From assembly GCA_024128875.1 (NCBI GenBank), contig JAMYFF010000009.1, positions 1 through 64,000 of the forward strand: a stretch of 64,000 bases of DNA. Reading direction: 5' to 3'. This document shows positions 7,444 to 15,661 of the stretch, piece after piece; positions within the stretch are counted from its first letter, which is position 1, and each line of letters opens with the position of its first letter. The stretch comes from Salinilacustrithrix flava (GTDB lineage: Bacteria > Actinomycetota > Acidimicrobiia > Acidimicrobiales > Salinilacustritrichaceae). The notes beneath the pieces are model-generated. The model was given only the letters and a program-made list of their open reading frames with translations, was not told the origin of the DNA and made no database searches. A program made the position numbers and the translations under genes.

Positions 7444-8874
7444 ATGGTCTTCAACTCCCTCGTCTACGCCCTGTTCCTGCCCGCGGTGGTCGGGCTGCAC
7501 TGGACCGTCCGTCCTGCGGCGCGCCGGTGGGTGCTGCTCGTGGCGTCCTACGTGTTCTACGCCGCCTGGGACTGGCGCTTCCTCGGGCTGATCTTCCTCT
7601 CGACCGCCGTCGACTACACGATCGGCCGAGCCCTGGGGACCGAGCAGACCGAGCGCGCCCGCAAGGCACTGCTGGTCACGAGCGTGGTGACCAACCTGGG
7701 GATCCTCGGGGTGTTCAAGTACGGCGGCTTCTTCGTCGAGTCAGCCGCATCGCTGCTCGCTCGGGCGGGCCTGGAGCCCAACCCGGCGCTGCTCCAGATC
7801 GTCCTGCCGGTCGGCATCAGCTTCTACACGTTCCAGACGATCTCGTACACCTTCGACGTCTACCGCCGGCAGCTCTCACCCGAGCGCGACCTGCCCACGT
7901 TCGCCCTGTACGTGGCGTACTTCCCCCAGCTCGTGGCCGGTCCGATCGAGCGGGCCACCCACCTGCTGCCCCAGCTGCGCTCGGCGCGTGCCCGCCCCGA
8001 CGCCGAGACGATCCACTCCGCGCTCGGTCTGATCCTGCTCGGCCTGGTCAAGAAGGTGGCCATCGCCGACGCGGTCGCGCCCATCGTGAACCGGGGCTTC
8101 TCGAACGCCGGGGACCTCTCCAGCGTCATGGCCTGGACGACCATGGTCGCCTTCGCCCTGCAGGTGTACGGCGACTTCTCCGGCTACACCGACATCGCCC
8201 GCGGCACCTCGCGGCTGCTCGGCGTGGAGCTGCGGGTCAACTTCCGCCAGCCCTACCTGTCACGCAACCTCACCGAGTACTGGAACCGATGGCACGTCTC
8301 GCTGTCGTCGTGGCTCCGGGCGTACCTCTACGTCCCCCTCGGCGGCAACCGGCACGGCCGTTGGACGACGTACCGGAACCTGATGATCACCATGACGCTG
8401 GGCGGGCTCTGGCACGGCGCGGCGTGGACGTTCGTGGCGTGGGGCGTGCTGCACGGCGTGATCCTCTCGGTCGAACGGGCCATGGGCGTGCAGCCCGACG
8501 ACAGCGATCGGCTCCCGGCCCTGCGGCACGTGCCGGCGATCGTGGCTGCGTTCCTGGTCTGGAACGTGACCCTGGTGCCCTTCCGGGCCAGCTCGCTCGG
8601 CAACGCCGGCGAGATGCTGGCCTCGATGTTCAGCGGACCTGTGCTGCCGGCGTCGCTCGCGGCATGGGGTGAGGTCCTCATGATCGCTGGCGCGCTCGTG
8701 GCCGTGTTGGTCATCGACGTGCTCCACCGGGCCCGTCCGTCCCGTCTCGTGCGCACCGTCCGCCGACCCCTCGACGCGCCCGTGACCTCCGGTGCGCTCA
8801 CCGGCGTCGCGGTGGTGGCGCTGGTGCTGTTCAGCGGTTCGCCGTCCACCCCCTTCATCTACTTCCAGTTCTGA
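7444..8874 (+). CDS. MBOAT family O-acyltransferase (AlgI/DltB-like)
   Basis: 476 residues, polytopic membrane protein with ten or more hydrophobic segments. Typical AlgI-type motifs: V-F-N-S at the N-terminus, S-Y-x-F-Y-A-x-W-D, the P-V-G-I-S-F-Y-T-F-Q-T segment, L-S-R-N-L-T-E-Y-W-N-R-W-H and the catalytic-His region G-G-L-W-H-G-A-A-W. Enzymes of this family pass acyl groups across the membrane to an extracytoplasmic polysaccharide or other acceptor. The stop codon overlaps the next gene's ATG by one base, and that gene encodes an SGNH protein, the usual partner that completes the transfer. Acceptor and acyl group cannot be told from sequence. Confidence 0.92.
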   Translation: MVFNSLVYALFLPAVVGLHWTVRPAARRWVLLVASYVFYAAWDWRFLGLIFLSTAVDYTIGRALGTEQTERARKALLVTSVVTNLGILGVFKYGGFFVESAASLLARAGLEPNPALLQIVLPVGISFYTFQTISYTFDVYRRQLSPERDLPTFALYVAYFPQLVAGPIERATHLLPQLRSARARPDAETIHSALGLILLGLVKKVAIADAVAPIVNRGFSNAGDLSSVMAWTTMVAFALQVYGDFSGYTDIARGTSRLLGVELRVNFRQPYLSRNLTEYWNRWHVSLSSWLRAYLYVPLGGNRHGRWTTYRNLMITMTLGGLWHGAAWTFVAWGVLHGVILSVERAMGVQPDDSDRLPALRHVPAIVAAFLVWNVTLVPFRASSLGNAGEMLASMFSGPVLPASLAAWGEVLMIAGALVAVLVIDVLHRARPSRLVRTVRRPLDAPVTSGALTGVAVVALVLFSGSPSTPFIYFQF

Positions 8875-9824
8875 TGCTCGCCCGCGCCTCCAAGATGCTC
8901 GCAACGCTCGTGGCCGTGCTCCTGACGGTCGAGGTGGCCATCCGCGCCGTGTCGTCGGGGTTCGCGGAGCCCGTCACCTGGTACCACGAGATCGCCCAGG
9001 CCAAGGTCGAGCAGATCGCCGAGCAGGACGGAGAGCTCGACTACGTCTTCATCGGGACCTCGCAGACCTACCACGGCATCGATCCCGCGGTGATCGACCG
9101 ACGGCTCAGCACCCGCAGCTACAACGCCGCCATCCCCGCGGGCATCCCACCGCTCCAGCGCCGTTGGCTCGACGACGCCGTCCTGCCCGACCTCGAGGTC
9201 GACACCGTGGTGTGGCCCCTGTCATCGATCGACCTGAACGCGGCGCGCCCCCAGGAGGTGGCTCCCCTCTACGACGAGGCGTTCGAGGCGCGGGACGGGG
9301 TGCTCGCGGAGGTCGACCGGTGGCTGTCGGCGCGGTCGGCCACGTTCCGCCACCGCCGGACCCTGGCCGATCCCCGCTCGTGGCTCGAGGCGGACGACCC
9401 GGTGAGCGGCGCCCGGGACGTCCTGCACGCCAACGGCAAGCGGCGGCCGGGGAGGGCCAACACGAGCGATGCCGAGCGCCGTCGGATCCGACGCGACGTG
9501 ATCGGCGACTACGAGCTCGGGGGGCGGATGTCCGAGGACATCCGACGGACGGTCGGCGCGCTGCGCGAGCAGGGTGTGGACGTCGTCTTCGTCTGGTTGC
9601 CCCAGGCCCCCCGCTTCCTGGACCTGCTGCCCGATCCGTCGGTCGACGTGGCCGCCGAGCGCGAGGCGCGTCGCCTCGCCACCGACCTCGACGTCCCCTT
9701 CGTCGATGTCAGCGACGGGTACGGGAACGAGGACTTCAGCGACTTCACCCACCTGAGCGGCGACGCTGCGGAGCGGCTGTCCGCCGCGCTGGCCGACGAG
9801 CTCGCCGAGCGACGTCGCAGGTAG
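8874..9824 (+). CDS. SGNH-hydrolase-like extracytoplasmic acyl-transfer partner
   Basis: 316 residues with one N-terminal membrane segment (about residues 6-24) and an extracytoplasmic SGNH-like domain. The block I motif is G-T-S-Q-T-Y-H-G near residue 60 (Ser in the nucleophile position, as in the G-x-S of AlgJ/DltD-type partners), and the C-terminal D-F-T-H-L motif supplies the Asp-x-x-His pair. The ATG shares its A with the MBOAT TGA, so the pair is coupled. Likely role: taking the acyl group delivered by the MBOAT protein and placing it on a surface glycan. A few surrounding blocks are divergent, so enzymatic competence is inferred, not proven. Confidence 0.8.
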   Translation: MLARASKMLATLVAVLLTVEVAIRAVSSGFAEPVTWYHEIAQAKVEQIAEQDGELDYVFIGTSQTYHGIDPAVIDRRLSTRSYNAAIPAGIPPLQRRWLDDAVLPDLEVDTVVWPLSSIDLNAARPQEVAPLYDEAFEARDGVLAEVDRWLSARSATFRHRRTLADPRSWLEADDPVSGARDVLHANGKRRPGRANTSDAERRRIRRDVIGDYELGGRMSEDIRRTVGALREQGVDVVFVWLPQAPRFLDLLPDPSVDVAAEREARRLATDLDVPFVDVSDGYGNEDFSDFTHLSGDAAERLSAALADELAERRRR

Positions 9825-9859
9825 CCCGGGGCGTCGCGGTCGTCAGCCCCTCGCGCTCG

Positions 9860-10054
9860 TCAGTCGTCCCCACCGATGTCCACCTCGATGTCCCCTGGGC
9901 TGATGCCGTCGCCGCTGTCACCGTCGCCGCTCACCAGCAGCACGATCAGGACCACGAGGACCACGCCCAGGACCACGAGCAGCCCGATGATCGGTCCACG
10001 GCCGCTGCGTCGTTCACGTCGGACCTCGGTCTCGTCGACCCTTCGCTCTTCCAT
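9860..10054 (-). CDS. Small single-pass membrane protein, Asp/Gly tail
   Basis: 64 residues: a charged N-terminal half (E/R/D rich), one strongly hydrophobic segment at about residues 23-42 and a short acidic Asp/Gly tail. ATG 10054 is well supported by AGGAGG six bases upstream; the frame is open further upstream but without such a site. It stands alone, convergent with the SGNH gene and 93 bases downstream of the NuoF-like gene. No function can be assigned. Confidence 0.7.
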   Translation of the reverse strand: MEERRVDETEVRRERRSGRGPIIGLLVVLGVVLVVLIVLLVSGDGDSGDGISPGDIEVDIGGDD

Positions 10055-10147
10055 GAGACCCTCCTGGGACGGGGTGTGGGGTGCCGGACCGTACCGGGGG
10101 CTGTGGCGTTGCGCTGGTACGACCTGGTGCACCCGGTTCGGCCCGGA

Positions 10148-11533
10148 TCACTCGGGCTCGTAGGTCCAGTCGGGCCGCTTGCGCCAGAAGGTCTCGTCGT
10201 AGGTGGCCTGCCCGCCGTCGAGGTCGACCAGCTTGGGGAGCGGGATGGGCCGGGGGCGGGGGCAGCTGCCGTGGTCGACGTGCTCGACGAACTCCTCGGC
10301 GAAGGCCCGCACGACGCTCGTGACCATGATCTGCTCCTCGACCGCGAGGTAGCAGCGGTTGCCGTCGGTGACGCGGCCCAGCCAGTGGGCGATGCCCTGC
10401 ATGTCCTCGGCCGTGCCGCCGCCGGTCTCGAGCCGCTGGAGGTGCTCGGTGATCTCGCCGGAGCCGAGCTTGCACGGCGGGCACTGGCCGCAGGACTCCA
10501 CGGAGAGGAACCGCGAGTACACGTAGGCGGCGTTGACCATGCAGGCCGTGTCGTCGTGCACGATGAACCCGGCCGAGCCCATGCCGCTGCCGATGGCCTG
10601 GAAGCCCTCGTAGGTGAGCGGGACGTCGAGCTGGTCCGCGGTGACGACGGCGTTGGCGACGCCGGAGAAGACCGCCTTCACCGATCGGCCCGGTCCCACG
10701 CCGCTGCCGACGGCGTCGATGACGTCGCGCAGGGTCGATCCCATCTCGACCTCGCCGACATCGGGGGCCACCACGTCGCCGACCACGGTGGCCACGATCG
10801 TGCCGGGGGACTCCGGGGTGCCCATCGAGCGGAACCACTCGGCACCCCGGGCCAGGATGTGCGGCACGTTCGACAGCGTCTCCACGTTGTTGACCAGCGT
10901 GGGGTTGGCGTCGCCGCCGGCACCGGGGGCGGACACCGGCGTGCCCTCCCACCCGGATTGCATGTCGCTGGCGAACAGCCCGTGCTCGTAGGGCGGCAGC
11001 AGGCGGGGGAGCGGGGGACGGCCCTCGACGACCTCGAGCATCGCCTTCTCCTCGCCGAACAGGTACTCGTCCGGCCCGGCCACGACGGTGACCTTGCAGT
11101 CCGTGCAGATGCCGGCGTCCTGCATCTCCGCGACGGCCCGGGTGACGTTGTCGATCTCCCGCTCGAAGCGCTCCTTGAGGCACACGAAGACCTCCTCGGC
11201 AGCGATGGCGAACGCTGCGATGATCAGGCCCTCGACCAGCTGGTACGGGTTCGCCCGCAGCAGGGCCCGATCCTTGAACGTGCCCGGCTCCCCCTCGGCG
11301 CCGTTGACGACGAGGTAGCGACGGGTGCCCTCCTGGGAGGCGATGCCCTGCCACTTGCGACCCGTCGGGAACCCACCGCCGCCCCGGCCCCGCAGGCCGG
11401 CCCGGCTGATCTCCTCGATGGTCGCCTCCGGCCCGATCTCCTGGGCCCGGGCGACACCGGCCCCGCCCGTCTCCGTCGCGAGGTACGCCTCGATCGACGT
11501 GATCGCTTCGGTGGGGAGGAGGAAGCCGGTCAT
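10148..11533 (-). CDS. Orphan NuoF-like NADH-binding flavoprotein
   Basis: 461 residues, matching the 51-kDa/NuoF family over full length. FMN/NADH-binding signature G-R-G-G-G-G-F-P-T-G-x-K-W (residues 49-61), G-A-E-G-E-P-G-T-x-K-D-R (about 77-88), and a 4Fe-4S ligand set S-C-G-Q-C-P-P-C-K (about 346-354) with the fourth Cys in G-N-R-C near 392. It would oxidise NAD(P)H or act in reverse, passing electrons through FMN to an Fe-S cluster. No nuoE, nuoG or hydrogenase/formate dehydrogenase genes lie beside it, so its electron partner is unknown. It may serve a bifurcating or NADH-dependent reductase elsewhere in the genome. Confidence 0.88.
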   Translation of the reverse strand: MTGFLLPTEAITSIEAYLATETGGAGVARAQEIGPEATIEEISRAGLRGRGGGGFPTGRKWQGIASQEGTRRYLVVNGAEGEPGTFKDRALLRANPYQLVEGLIIAAFAIAAEEVFVCLKERFEREIDNVTRAVAEMQDAGICTDCKVTVVAGPDEYLFGEEKAMLEVVEGRPPLPRLLPPYEHGLFASDMQSGWEGTPVSAPGAGGDANPTLVNNVETLSNVPHILARGAEWFRSMGTPESPGTIVATVVGDVVAPDVGEVEMGSTLRDVIDAVGSGVGPGRSVKAVFSGVANAVVTADQLDVPLTYEGFQAIGSGMGSAGFIVHDDTACMVNAAYVYSRFLSVESCGQCPPCKLGSGEITEHLQRLETGGGTAEDMQGIAHWLGRVTDGNRCYLAVEEQIMVTSVVRAFAEEFVEHVDHGSCPRPRPIPLPKLVDLDGGQATYDETFWRKRPDWTYEPE

Positions 11534-11575
11534 GGGTGAGCTCTATCCGATCGGGGCCGACGGCACAACCGGCGC

Positions 11576-12838
11576 TCAGGCCGGCCGGATGCGCATGCCG
11601 GCCTGCTCGAAGCGATCGAGGACCTCCAGCCCGAGTGCGGTCGCCGGCGTGAGGAAGCCGGCACCGTCGGGTGTGGGTGCCTCGGGGTCGGCGAGGGCGA
11701 GGGCAGCCTCACCCAGGATCGTGGCGGTCGACTTGTACCCGGGATGGCCGTCGGCCTCCACGACCACGTCCTGCGTGCCGCCGCTCGTGTCGACGGCCCG
11801 CACGTCGAGGCGGTAGCGCCAGCGATCGAGGTCCTCGGGCCGGGGCCCGTCGCCGGGGGAGGGCCCGACCCGCTCGAGGGCGCTCACGATCGAGCGGCGG
11901 ACCTTCTCGCGAGCGCCGGTGAGGGTGCCCATGCCGACGGCGAGGAGCGATCCGGCCACGGCAGCGGGCGCGGCCAGCAGCCCGGGGAGCATGCCGGCGG
12001 TGTCGACGCCCTCCCGGTACTCGAAGTCGGCGGCGTGGATCGTGTCGCCGCTGTCGCGAAGGAGCGATGCGGAGCGGTGGACGACCGGCGGGTTCAGGAA
12101 CGGGGACGGCACCATCGGTGACAGCCAGCGCCCGGTGCCGCTGTGCTTGCGGGGACGCAGGTCGTAGCGACCGGACCGGCCCGCCCTGGTGTCGAGCACA
12201 TGGGGATCGGACACCTCGGGGCGGCCCCGCCGGATCTGCTCCATGCCGCTGGCGAAGGTGCCGCCGGAGACCGCGTCGGCGGCCGAGCGGACCCGGAGGT
12301 CCCGGTCGGAGGTGATGGTGACGGCCACGTCGACCGAGGCCACGCCGAGGCCGGTGCGCTCGTGCAGCAGGTGGGCGGCGAGGAGGGCCCCGAGGTCGAA
12401 GGGCAGCGCCTCGAAGCCCGCCGTGGGGACGATGATGGCGCCGCTCTCCGTCGCCCGGTCGTCGTAGCGCCGGATCATGTCGAGCACCCAGTCGATCTCC
12501 CCGCAGGGGTCGATGCAGTGGGTACCGGCCCTCGCGCACGCGGCGTAGACGGGCTCGCCGTGGCGGCCGAAGGGCCCGACCAGGTCGGCGACGACCTTCG
12601 CAGCCCCGACCATGTCCTCGATGGAGCGCCGGTCGTCGGTGTCGGCGTGGAGGATGTCGGCTGGTTCGGCGCCCACCGAGGCCAGCGACCGCTCGATGCG
12701 GTCGCGATCGCGTCCGGCGACGGCCCAGGTGAGCCCCAGCTCGGGGGCTCGGCGGTGCAGGTGGCGGGCCACCTCCCGGCCGGTGACACCGGTGGGCCCG
12801 AACAGGACGACGTCGAACGCGGGGGACGCATCGGTCAT
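11576..12838 (-). CDS. Saccharopine dehydrogenase-like / trans-acting enoyl reductase family
   Basis: About 420 residues. The N-terminus has the Rossmann signature F-D-V-V-L-F-G-P-T-G-V-T-G near residues 8-20, followed by A-G-R-D-R, typical of the saccharopine-dehydrogenase-like branch that includes the mycobacterial trans-acting enoyl reductase (Rv2449c/Rv2953-type). Typical internal block C-I-D-P-C-G-E near 120 and G-x-D-x-x-P-F-D-L-G. Probably an NADP-dependent reductase acting on lipid or polyketide intermediates; the substrate is unknown and no PKS lies nearby. ATG 12838 is chosen because the Rossmann strand begins eight residues later; the longer reading overlaps the divergent SRAP promoter. 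Confidence 0.8.
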   Translation of the reverse strand: MTDASPAFDVVLFGPTGVTGREVARHLHRRAPELGLTWAVAGRDRDRIERSLASVGAEPADILHADTDDRRSIEDMVGAAKVVADLVGPFGRHGEPVYAACARAGTHCIDPCGEIDWVLDMIRRYDDRATESGAIIVPTAGFEALPFDLGALLAAHLLHERTGLGVASVDVAVTITSDRDLRVRSAADAVSGGTFASGMEQIRRGRPEVSDPHVLDTRAGRSGRYDLRPRKHSGTGRWLSPMVPSPFLNPPVVHRSASLLRDSGDTIHAADFEYREGVDTAGMLPGLLAAPAAVAGSLLAVGMGTLTGAREKVRRSIVSALERVGPSPGDGPRPEDLDRWRYRLDVRAVDTSGGTQDVVVEADGHPGYKSTATILGEAALALADPEAPTPDGAGFLTPATALGLEVLDRFEQAGMRIRPA

Positions 12839-12880
12839 GGACGAAGCGTGGCAGGCCGTCGCCACCGCCGCCACCGTGGG

Positions 12881-12886
12881 TACCGT
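12881..12886 (+). promoter_or_regulatory. -10 element TACCGT, leaderless start of SRAP gene
   Basis: TACCGT is followed by 7 bases and then ATG 12894, with no Shine-Dalgarno between. It fits the TANNNT-N6-8-start pattern seen across the window. Confidence 0.55.
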
Positions 12887-12893
12887 CGGAGCC

Positions 12894-13613
12894 ATGTGCG
12901 GTCGCTTCGTGTCCACGTCGCCACCCGACGAGCTGGCGGCCTACTTCGGGGCCGAGGCCGTGGCCGAGTCGGTGATCGAGCCCAACTACAACGTGGCCCC
13001 CACCCAGGACGTCCTCGCCGTCGTCGAGGCCGACGGGGGCCGCTTCCTGGACGCCTTCTTCTGGGGCCTGGTGCCGTCCTGGGCCAAGGACGTCAAGATC
13101 GGCTCACGGATGATCAACGCCCGGGCCGAGACGCTCGCGGAGAAGTCGGCGTTCAAGAAGCCCTTCGCCACCCGCCGCTGCCTGGTGCCCGCCGACGGCT
13201 TCTACGAGTGGCGCAAGCTCGACAGCGCCAAGAAGCCCAAGAAGCAGCCGATGTTCATCCACCGCGACGACGGCGAGCCGCTGGCCTTCGCCGGTCTCTG
13301 GTCCCTCTGGCGGGGGCCGGACAAGGACCAGGAGCCGCTGCGCTCGCTGACGATCGTCACCACCTCGCCCAACGAGCTCCTGGCGACCATCCACGACCGC
13401 ATGCCGGTGATCCTCCCCGAGGAGCGCTGGGCCACCTGGCTCGACCGGGACAACCACGACCTCGAGGCGCTCTCCGGGCTCCTGGTGCCGCTGCCCGACG
13501 GCATCCTCACCGCCACGCCGGTGGCCCCGCTCGTGAACAACGTGCGCAACAACGGCCCCGAGCTGCTCGAGCTGGTGCCCGAGGAGCCCGCGGAGCAGAC
13601 CTCCCTGCTCTAG
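12894..13613 (+). CDS. SRAP domain protein (YedK/HMCES-like, abasic-site crosslinker)
   Basis: 239 residues, single SRAP domain. Cys2 directly after the initiator Met (M-C-G-R-F) is the residue that covalently binds abasic sites in single-stranded DNA in this family; the other active-site blocks are N-Y-N-V-A-P-T, N-A-R-A-E-T, G-F-Y-E-W and the I-H-D-R-M-P-V His. All key positions are present. The start is fixed by the need for Cys2 and by the -10 at 12881-12886. It converges on the HIT gene; the two stop codons share the palindrome CTAG at 13610-13613. Its role is protection of abasic sites at replication forks. Confidence 0.93.
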   Translation: MCGRFVSTSPPDELAAYFGAEAVAESVIEPNYNVAPTQDVLAVVEADGGRFLDAFFWGLVPSWAKDVKIGSRMINARAETLAEKSAFKKPFATRRCLVPADGFYEWRKLDSAKKPKKQPMFIHRDDGEPLAFAGLWSLWRGPDKDQEPLRSLTIVTTSPNELLATIHDRMPVILPEERWATWLDRDNHDLEALSGLLVPLPDGILTATPVAPLVNNVRNNGPELLELVPEEPAEQTSLL

Positions 13614-14032
13614 TCCACGCCCGGGTCGTGGCCCGCGCTGCGGAGGGCGGCCACGAGGTCGTCTCGGGCCTGATCCATCGCGGCGGCGTCGGGGTCCCGA
13701 GCGGCGTTGGCGAAGTCCATGTCGTGCACCCCGTCGATCGGCACGACGTGCAGGTGCACGTGGGGAACCTCGAGGCCGGCGATCATCAGCCCGATCCTGG
13801 TGGGGGAGAAGGCCGCCATCTGGGCCTGTCCGATCCGCTGGCTGACCGCCATGAGGTGGCTGTTGACCTCGGGGTCCAGGTCGAGCCAGTGGTCGACCTC
13901 CTGGACGGGCACGACCAGCGCATGGCCGTGGCGCAGCGGGTTGATCGAGAGGAACGCGACGCAGCGGTCGTCCCGCCAGACGAAGCGGCCGGGGAGCTCG
14001 CCCTGGATGATCTTGGTGAACACGGTGGCCAT
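13610..14032 (-). CDS. HIT family nucleotide-binding hydrolase
   Basis: 140 residues. Contains the histidine triad H-V-H-L-H-V-V-P near residue 100 and the N-terminal F-x-K-I-I-x-G-E-L-P block with the typical H-A-L-V-V-P strand, so it belongs to the HINT/HIT branch that hydrolyses nucleoside phosphoramidates or dinucleotides. ATG 14032 is chosen because it matches the family's usual start; the open frame upstream is the antisense of the CDP-alcohol transferase. It is divergent from that gene with a 36-base gap, so the two promoters are face to face. Confidence 0.92.
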   Translation of the reverse strand: MATVFTKIIQGELPGRFVWRDDRCVAFLSINPLRHGHALVVPVQEVDHWLDLDPEVNSHLMAVSQRIGQAQMAAFSPTRIGLMIAGLEVPHVHLHVVPIDGVHDMDFANAARDPDAAAMDQARDDLVAALRSAGHDPGVD

Positions 14033-14055
14033 GCCCGCCAGTGTGACAGGGACCG

Positions 14056-14061
14056 TAGGGT
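14056..14061 (+). promoter_or_regulatory. -10 element TAGGGT, leaderless start of PgsA-like gene
   Basis: TAGGGT, 7 bases, then ATG 14069; no ribosome binding site in between. Confidence 0.5.
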
Positions 14062-14068
14062 GCATTTC

Positions 14069-14734
14069 ATGAGCGAACCGGTCGAGGACGCCGCCGAATC
14101 CGCCGTCGCACCCGACGATGCGATCGTCCTCGACGAGGACCTCGTCGAAGACGCCGGGATCCTCACCATCCCGAACCTCATCACCGTCATCCGGCTGTGC
14201 ACCCTGCCGGTGTTCGTCTACCTCCTGTTCGGCGCGGACGACCGGTGGGCGGCCGGGTGGGTGCTGTTCCTCATCGGCAGCACGGACTGGCTCGACGGCT
14301 ACCTGGCCCGCCGCCTCGGGCAGGTGTCCAACGTCGGCAAGGTGCTCGACCCGGTGGCCGACCGCCTGCTGTTCTTCGTCGGCGTCGGCTCCATCATCAT
14401 CGACGGCTCCGTCCCGCTCTGGTTCGCCGTCGCGGTGCTGGTCCGCGAGGCCGCAGTGGCCATCGGCACCGTCTCGCTCGCCGCGCTCGGCGCGTCGCGG
14501 ATCGACGTCACCTGGTACGGCAAGGCCGCGACGTTCGCCCTGATGGGCGCGTTCCCGTCCTTCCTCGTCGGCGCCAGCGACCACGCCACGGCCGACGGGT
14601 TCCGGGTGCTGGCGTGGGTCGTGGGAGTCCCGGGCCTGGCCCTGGCCTACTGGTCGGCCCTGCTCTACATCCCGCTCGGGCGCAAGGCCCTCGCCGAGGG
14701 TCGCCAGGTCCGGGCCGATCGCAGCGCAGCCTGA
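14069..14734 (+). CDS. CDP-alcohol phosphatidyltransferase (PgsA-like)
   Basis: 221 residues: an acidic N-terminal tail of about 30 residues, then T-I-P-N-L-I-T and a polytopic membrane domain. The CDP-OH-P signature is complete at about residues 75-100: D-W-L-D-G-x-x-A-R, eight residues, G-x-x-x-D-P-V-A-D. It would join CDP-diacylglycerol to an alcohol such as glycerol-3-phosphate or inositol phosphate in the inner membrane; which one is not decided by sequence alone. In mycobacteria pgsA2 (Rv1822) also lies just upstream of gcvH, so the position is conserved. Confidence 0.9.
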   Translation: MSEPVEDAAESAVAPDDAIVLDEDLVEDAGILTIPNLITVIRLCTLPVFVYLLFGADDRWAAGWVLFLIGSTDWLDGYLARRLGQVSNVGKVLDPVADRLLFFVGVGSIIIDGSVPLWFAVAVLVREAAVAIGTVSLAALGASRIDVTWYGKAATFALMGAFPSFLVGASDHATADGFRVLAWVVGVPGLALAYWSALLYIPLGRKALAEGRQVRADRSAA

Positions 14735-14782
14735 TCGCACCCGGCACGCGCTCCATCGCTGAGCCCGGGCCGGATCGTCCGG

Positions 14783-14788
14783 TAGCCT
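14783..14788 (+). promoter_or_regulatory. -10 element TAGCCT before gcvH
   Basis: TAGCCT lies 8 bases before ATG 14797 with no Shine-Dalgarno; candidate leaderless promoter for the gcvH-garA-merR cluster. Confidence 0.45.
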
Positions 14789-14796
14789 CCGCCGGC

Positions 14797-15171
14797 ATGA
14801 ACGTGCCCGAGGACCTCGCGTACTCGTCCGACCACGAGTGGATCCGCACCGACGGCGGCCGGGCCCGCGTCGGCATCACCGACTACGCCCAGGACGCCCT
14901 CGGCGACGTCGTCTACGTGCAGCTGCCCGAGGTGGGCGCCGACGTGTCCGCCGGCGACGCCATCGCCGAGGTGGAGTCCACCAAGTCGGTCTCCGACATC
15001 TACGCGCCCGTGTCGGGCACCATCGTGGAGGTCAACACCGAGCTGGCCGACACCCCCGAACGGCTCAACGACGACCCCTACGGCGAGGGCTGGATCTTCA
15101 TCATCGAGACGGCCGACGGCGGCACCGAGCTCCTGGACGCAGGCGCCTACCGGAACCTCATCGAGGGCTGA
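14797..15171 (+). CDS. gcvH: Glycine cleavage system H protein
   Basis: 124 residues, the usual length. The lipoyl-accepting Lys is residue 63 in E-S-T-K-S-V-S-D, with the Y-A-P-V-S-G turn after it and the conserved N-terminal Y-S-S-D-H-E-W block. It carries the aminomethyl group between GcvP, GcvT and lipoamide dehydrogenase. The gcvT gene lies 3.6 kb downstream on the same strand and gcvP at 28.7 kb. It is followed by garA after 10 bases, the order found in mycobacteria (Rv1826-Rv1827). Nothing like a glycine riboswitch precedes it. Confidence 0.97.
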   Translation: MNVPEDLAYSSDHEWIRTDGGRARVGITDYAQDALGDVVYVQLPEVGADVSAGDAIAEVESTKSVSDIYAPVSGTIVEVNTELADTPERLNDDPYGEGWIFIIETADGGTELLDAGAYRNLIEG

Positions 15172-15181
15172 GGCGGCTCCG

Positions 15182-15661
15182 GTGGCTGATCACGTCTTCT
15201 GCACCCGCTGCGGGCACGGCAACCCCCTCGGGTCGAACTTCTGCTCGTCCTGCGGGGCAGGCCTCGAGCACCGCAGCGGCGAGGACTCCACGATCACGTT
15301 CCACACCGAGCCCGGCCTCGAAGGGGCCGAGGACGTCGGGGTCGACCTGCACGAGATCCCGGCAGGCGTCGGCGCGCTGGTGGTCAGGCGCGGGCGCAAC
15401 GCCGGCAGCCGCTACGTCCTCGACGCCGACCGCACCGTCGCTGGTCGCCATCCCGAGAGCGACATCTTCCTCGACGACGTCACCGTCTCCCGTCGCCACG
15501 CCGAGATCACCCGGGAGGGCGACGACTACACCGTGCGCGACGTCGGCTCCCTGAACGGCACCTACCTGAACCGGAACCGGGTCGAGGAGGCGCCCCTGCG
15601 CGACGGTGACGAGCTGCAGATCGGGTCCTTCAAGCTGGTCTTCGTCCACGGCGACGCATGA
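15182..15661 (+). CDS. garA: GarA/OdhI-type FHA protein with N-terminal zinc ribbon
   Basis: 159 residues from GTG. Residues 7-24 hold C-x-x-C and C-x-x-C, a zinc ribbon absent from mycobacterial GarA. The region after it is acidic with S-T-I-T and could hold phospho-acceptor Thr, as the E-T-T-S motif of GarA does. Residues 65-158 are an FHA domain very close to GarA: G-R-H-P-E-S-D-I-F-L-D-D-V-T-V-S-R-R-H and D-V-G-S-L-N-G-T-Y. GarA/OdhI inhibit 2-oxoglutarate dehydrogenase and adjust glutamate enzymes when unphosphorylated. Its stop overlaps the MerR start (ATGA). Orthology is supported by sequence and by gene order; the effect of the added zinc ribbon is unknown. Confidence 0.88.
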   Translation: MADHVFCTRCGHGNPLGSNFCSSCGAGLEHRSGEDSTITFHTEPGLEGAEDVGVDLHEIPAGVGALVVRRGRNAGSRYVLDADRTVAGRHPESDIFLDDVTVSRRHAEITREGDDYTVRDVGSLNGTYLNRNRVEEAPLRDGDELQIGSFKLVFVHGDA

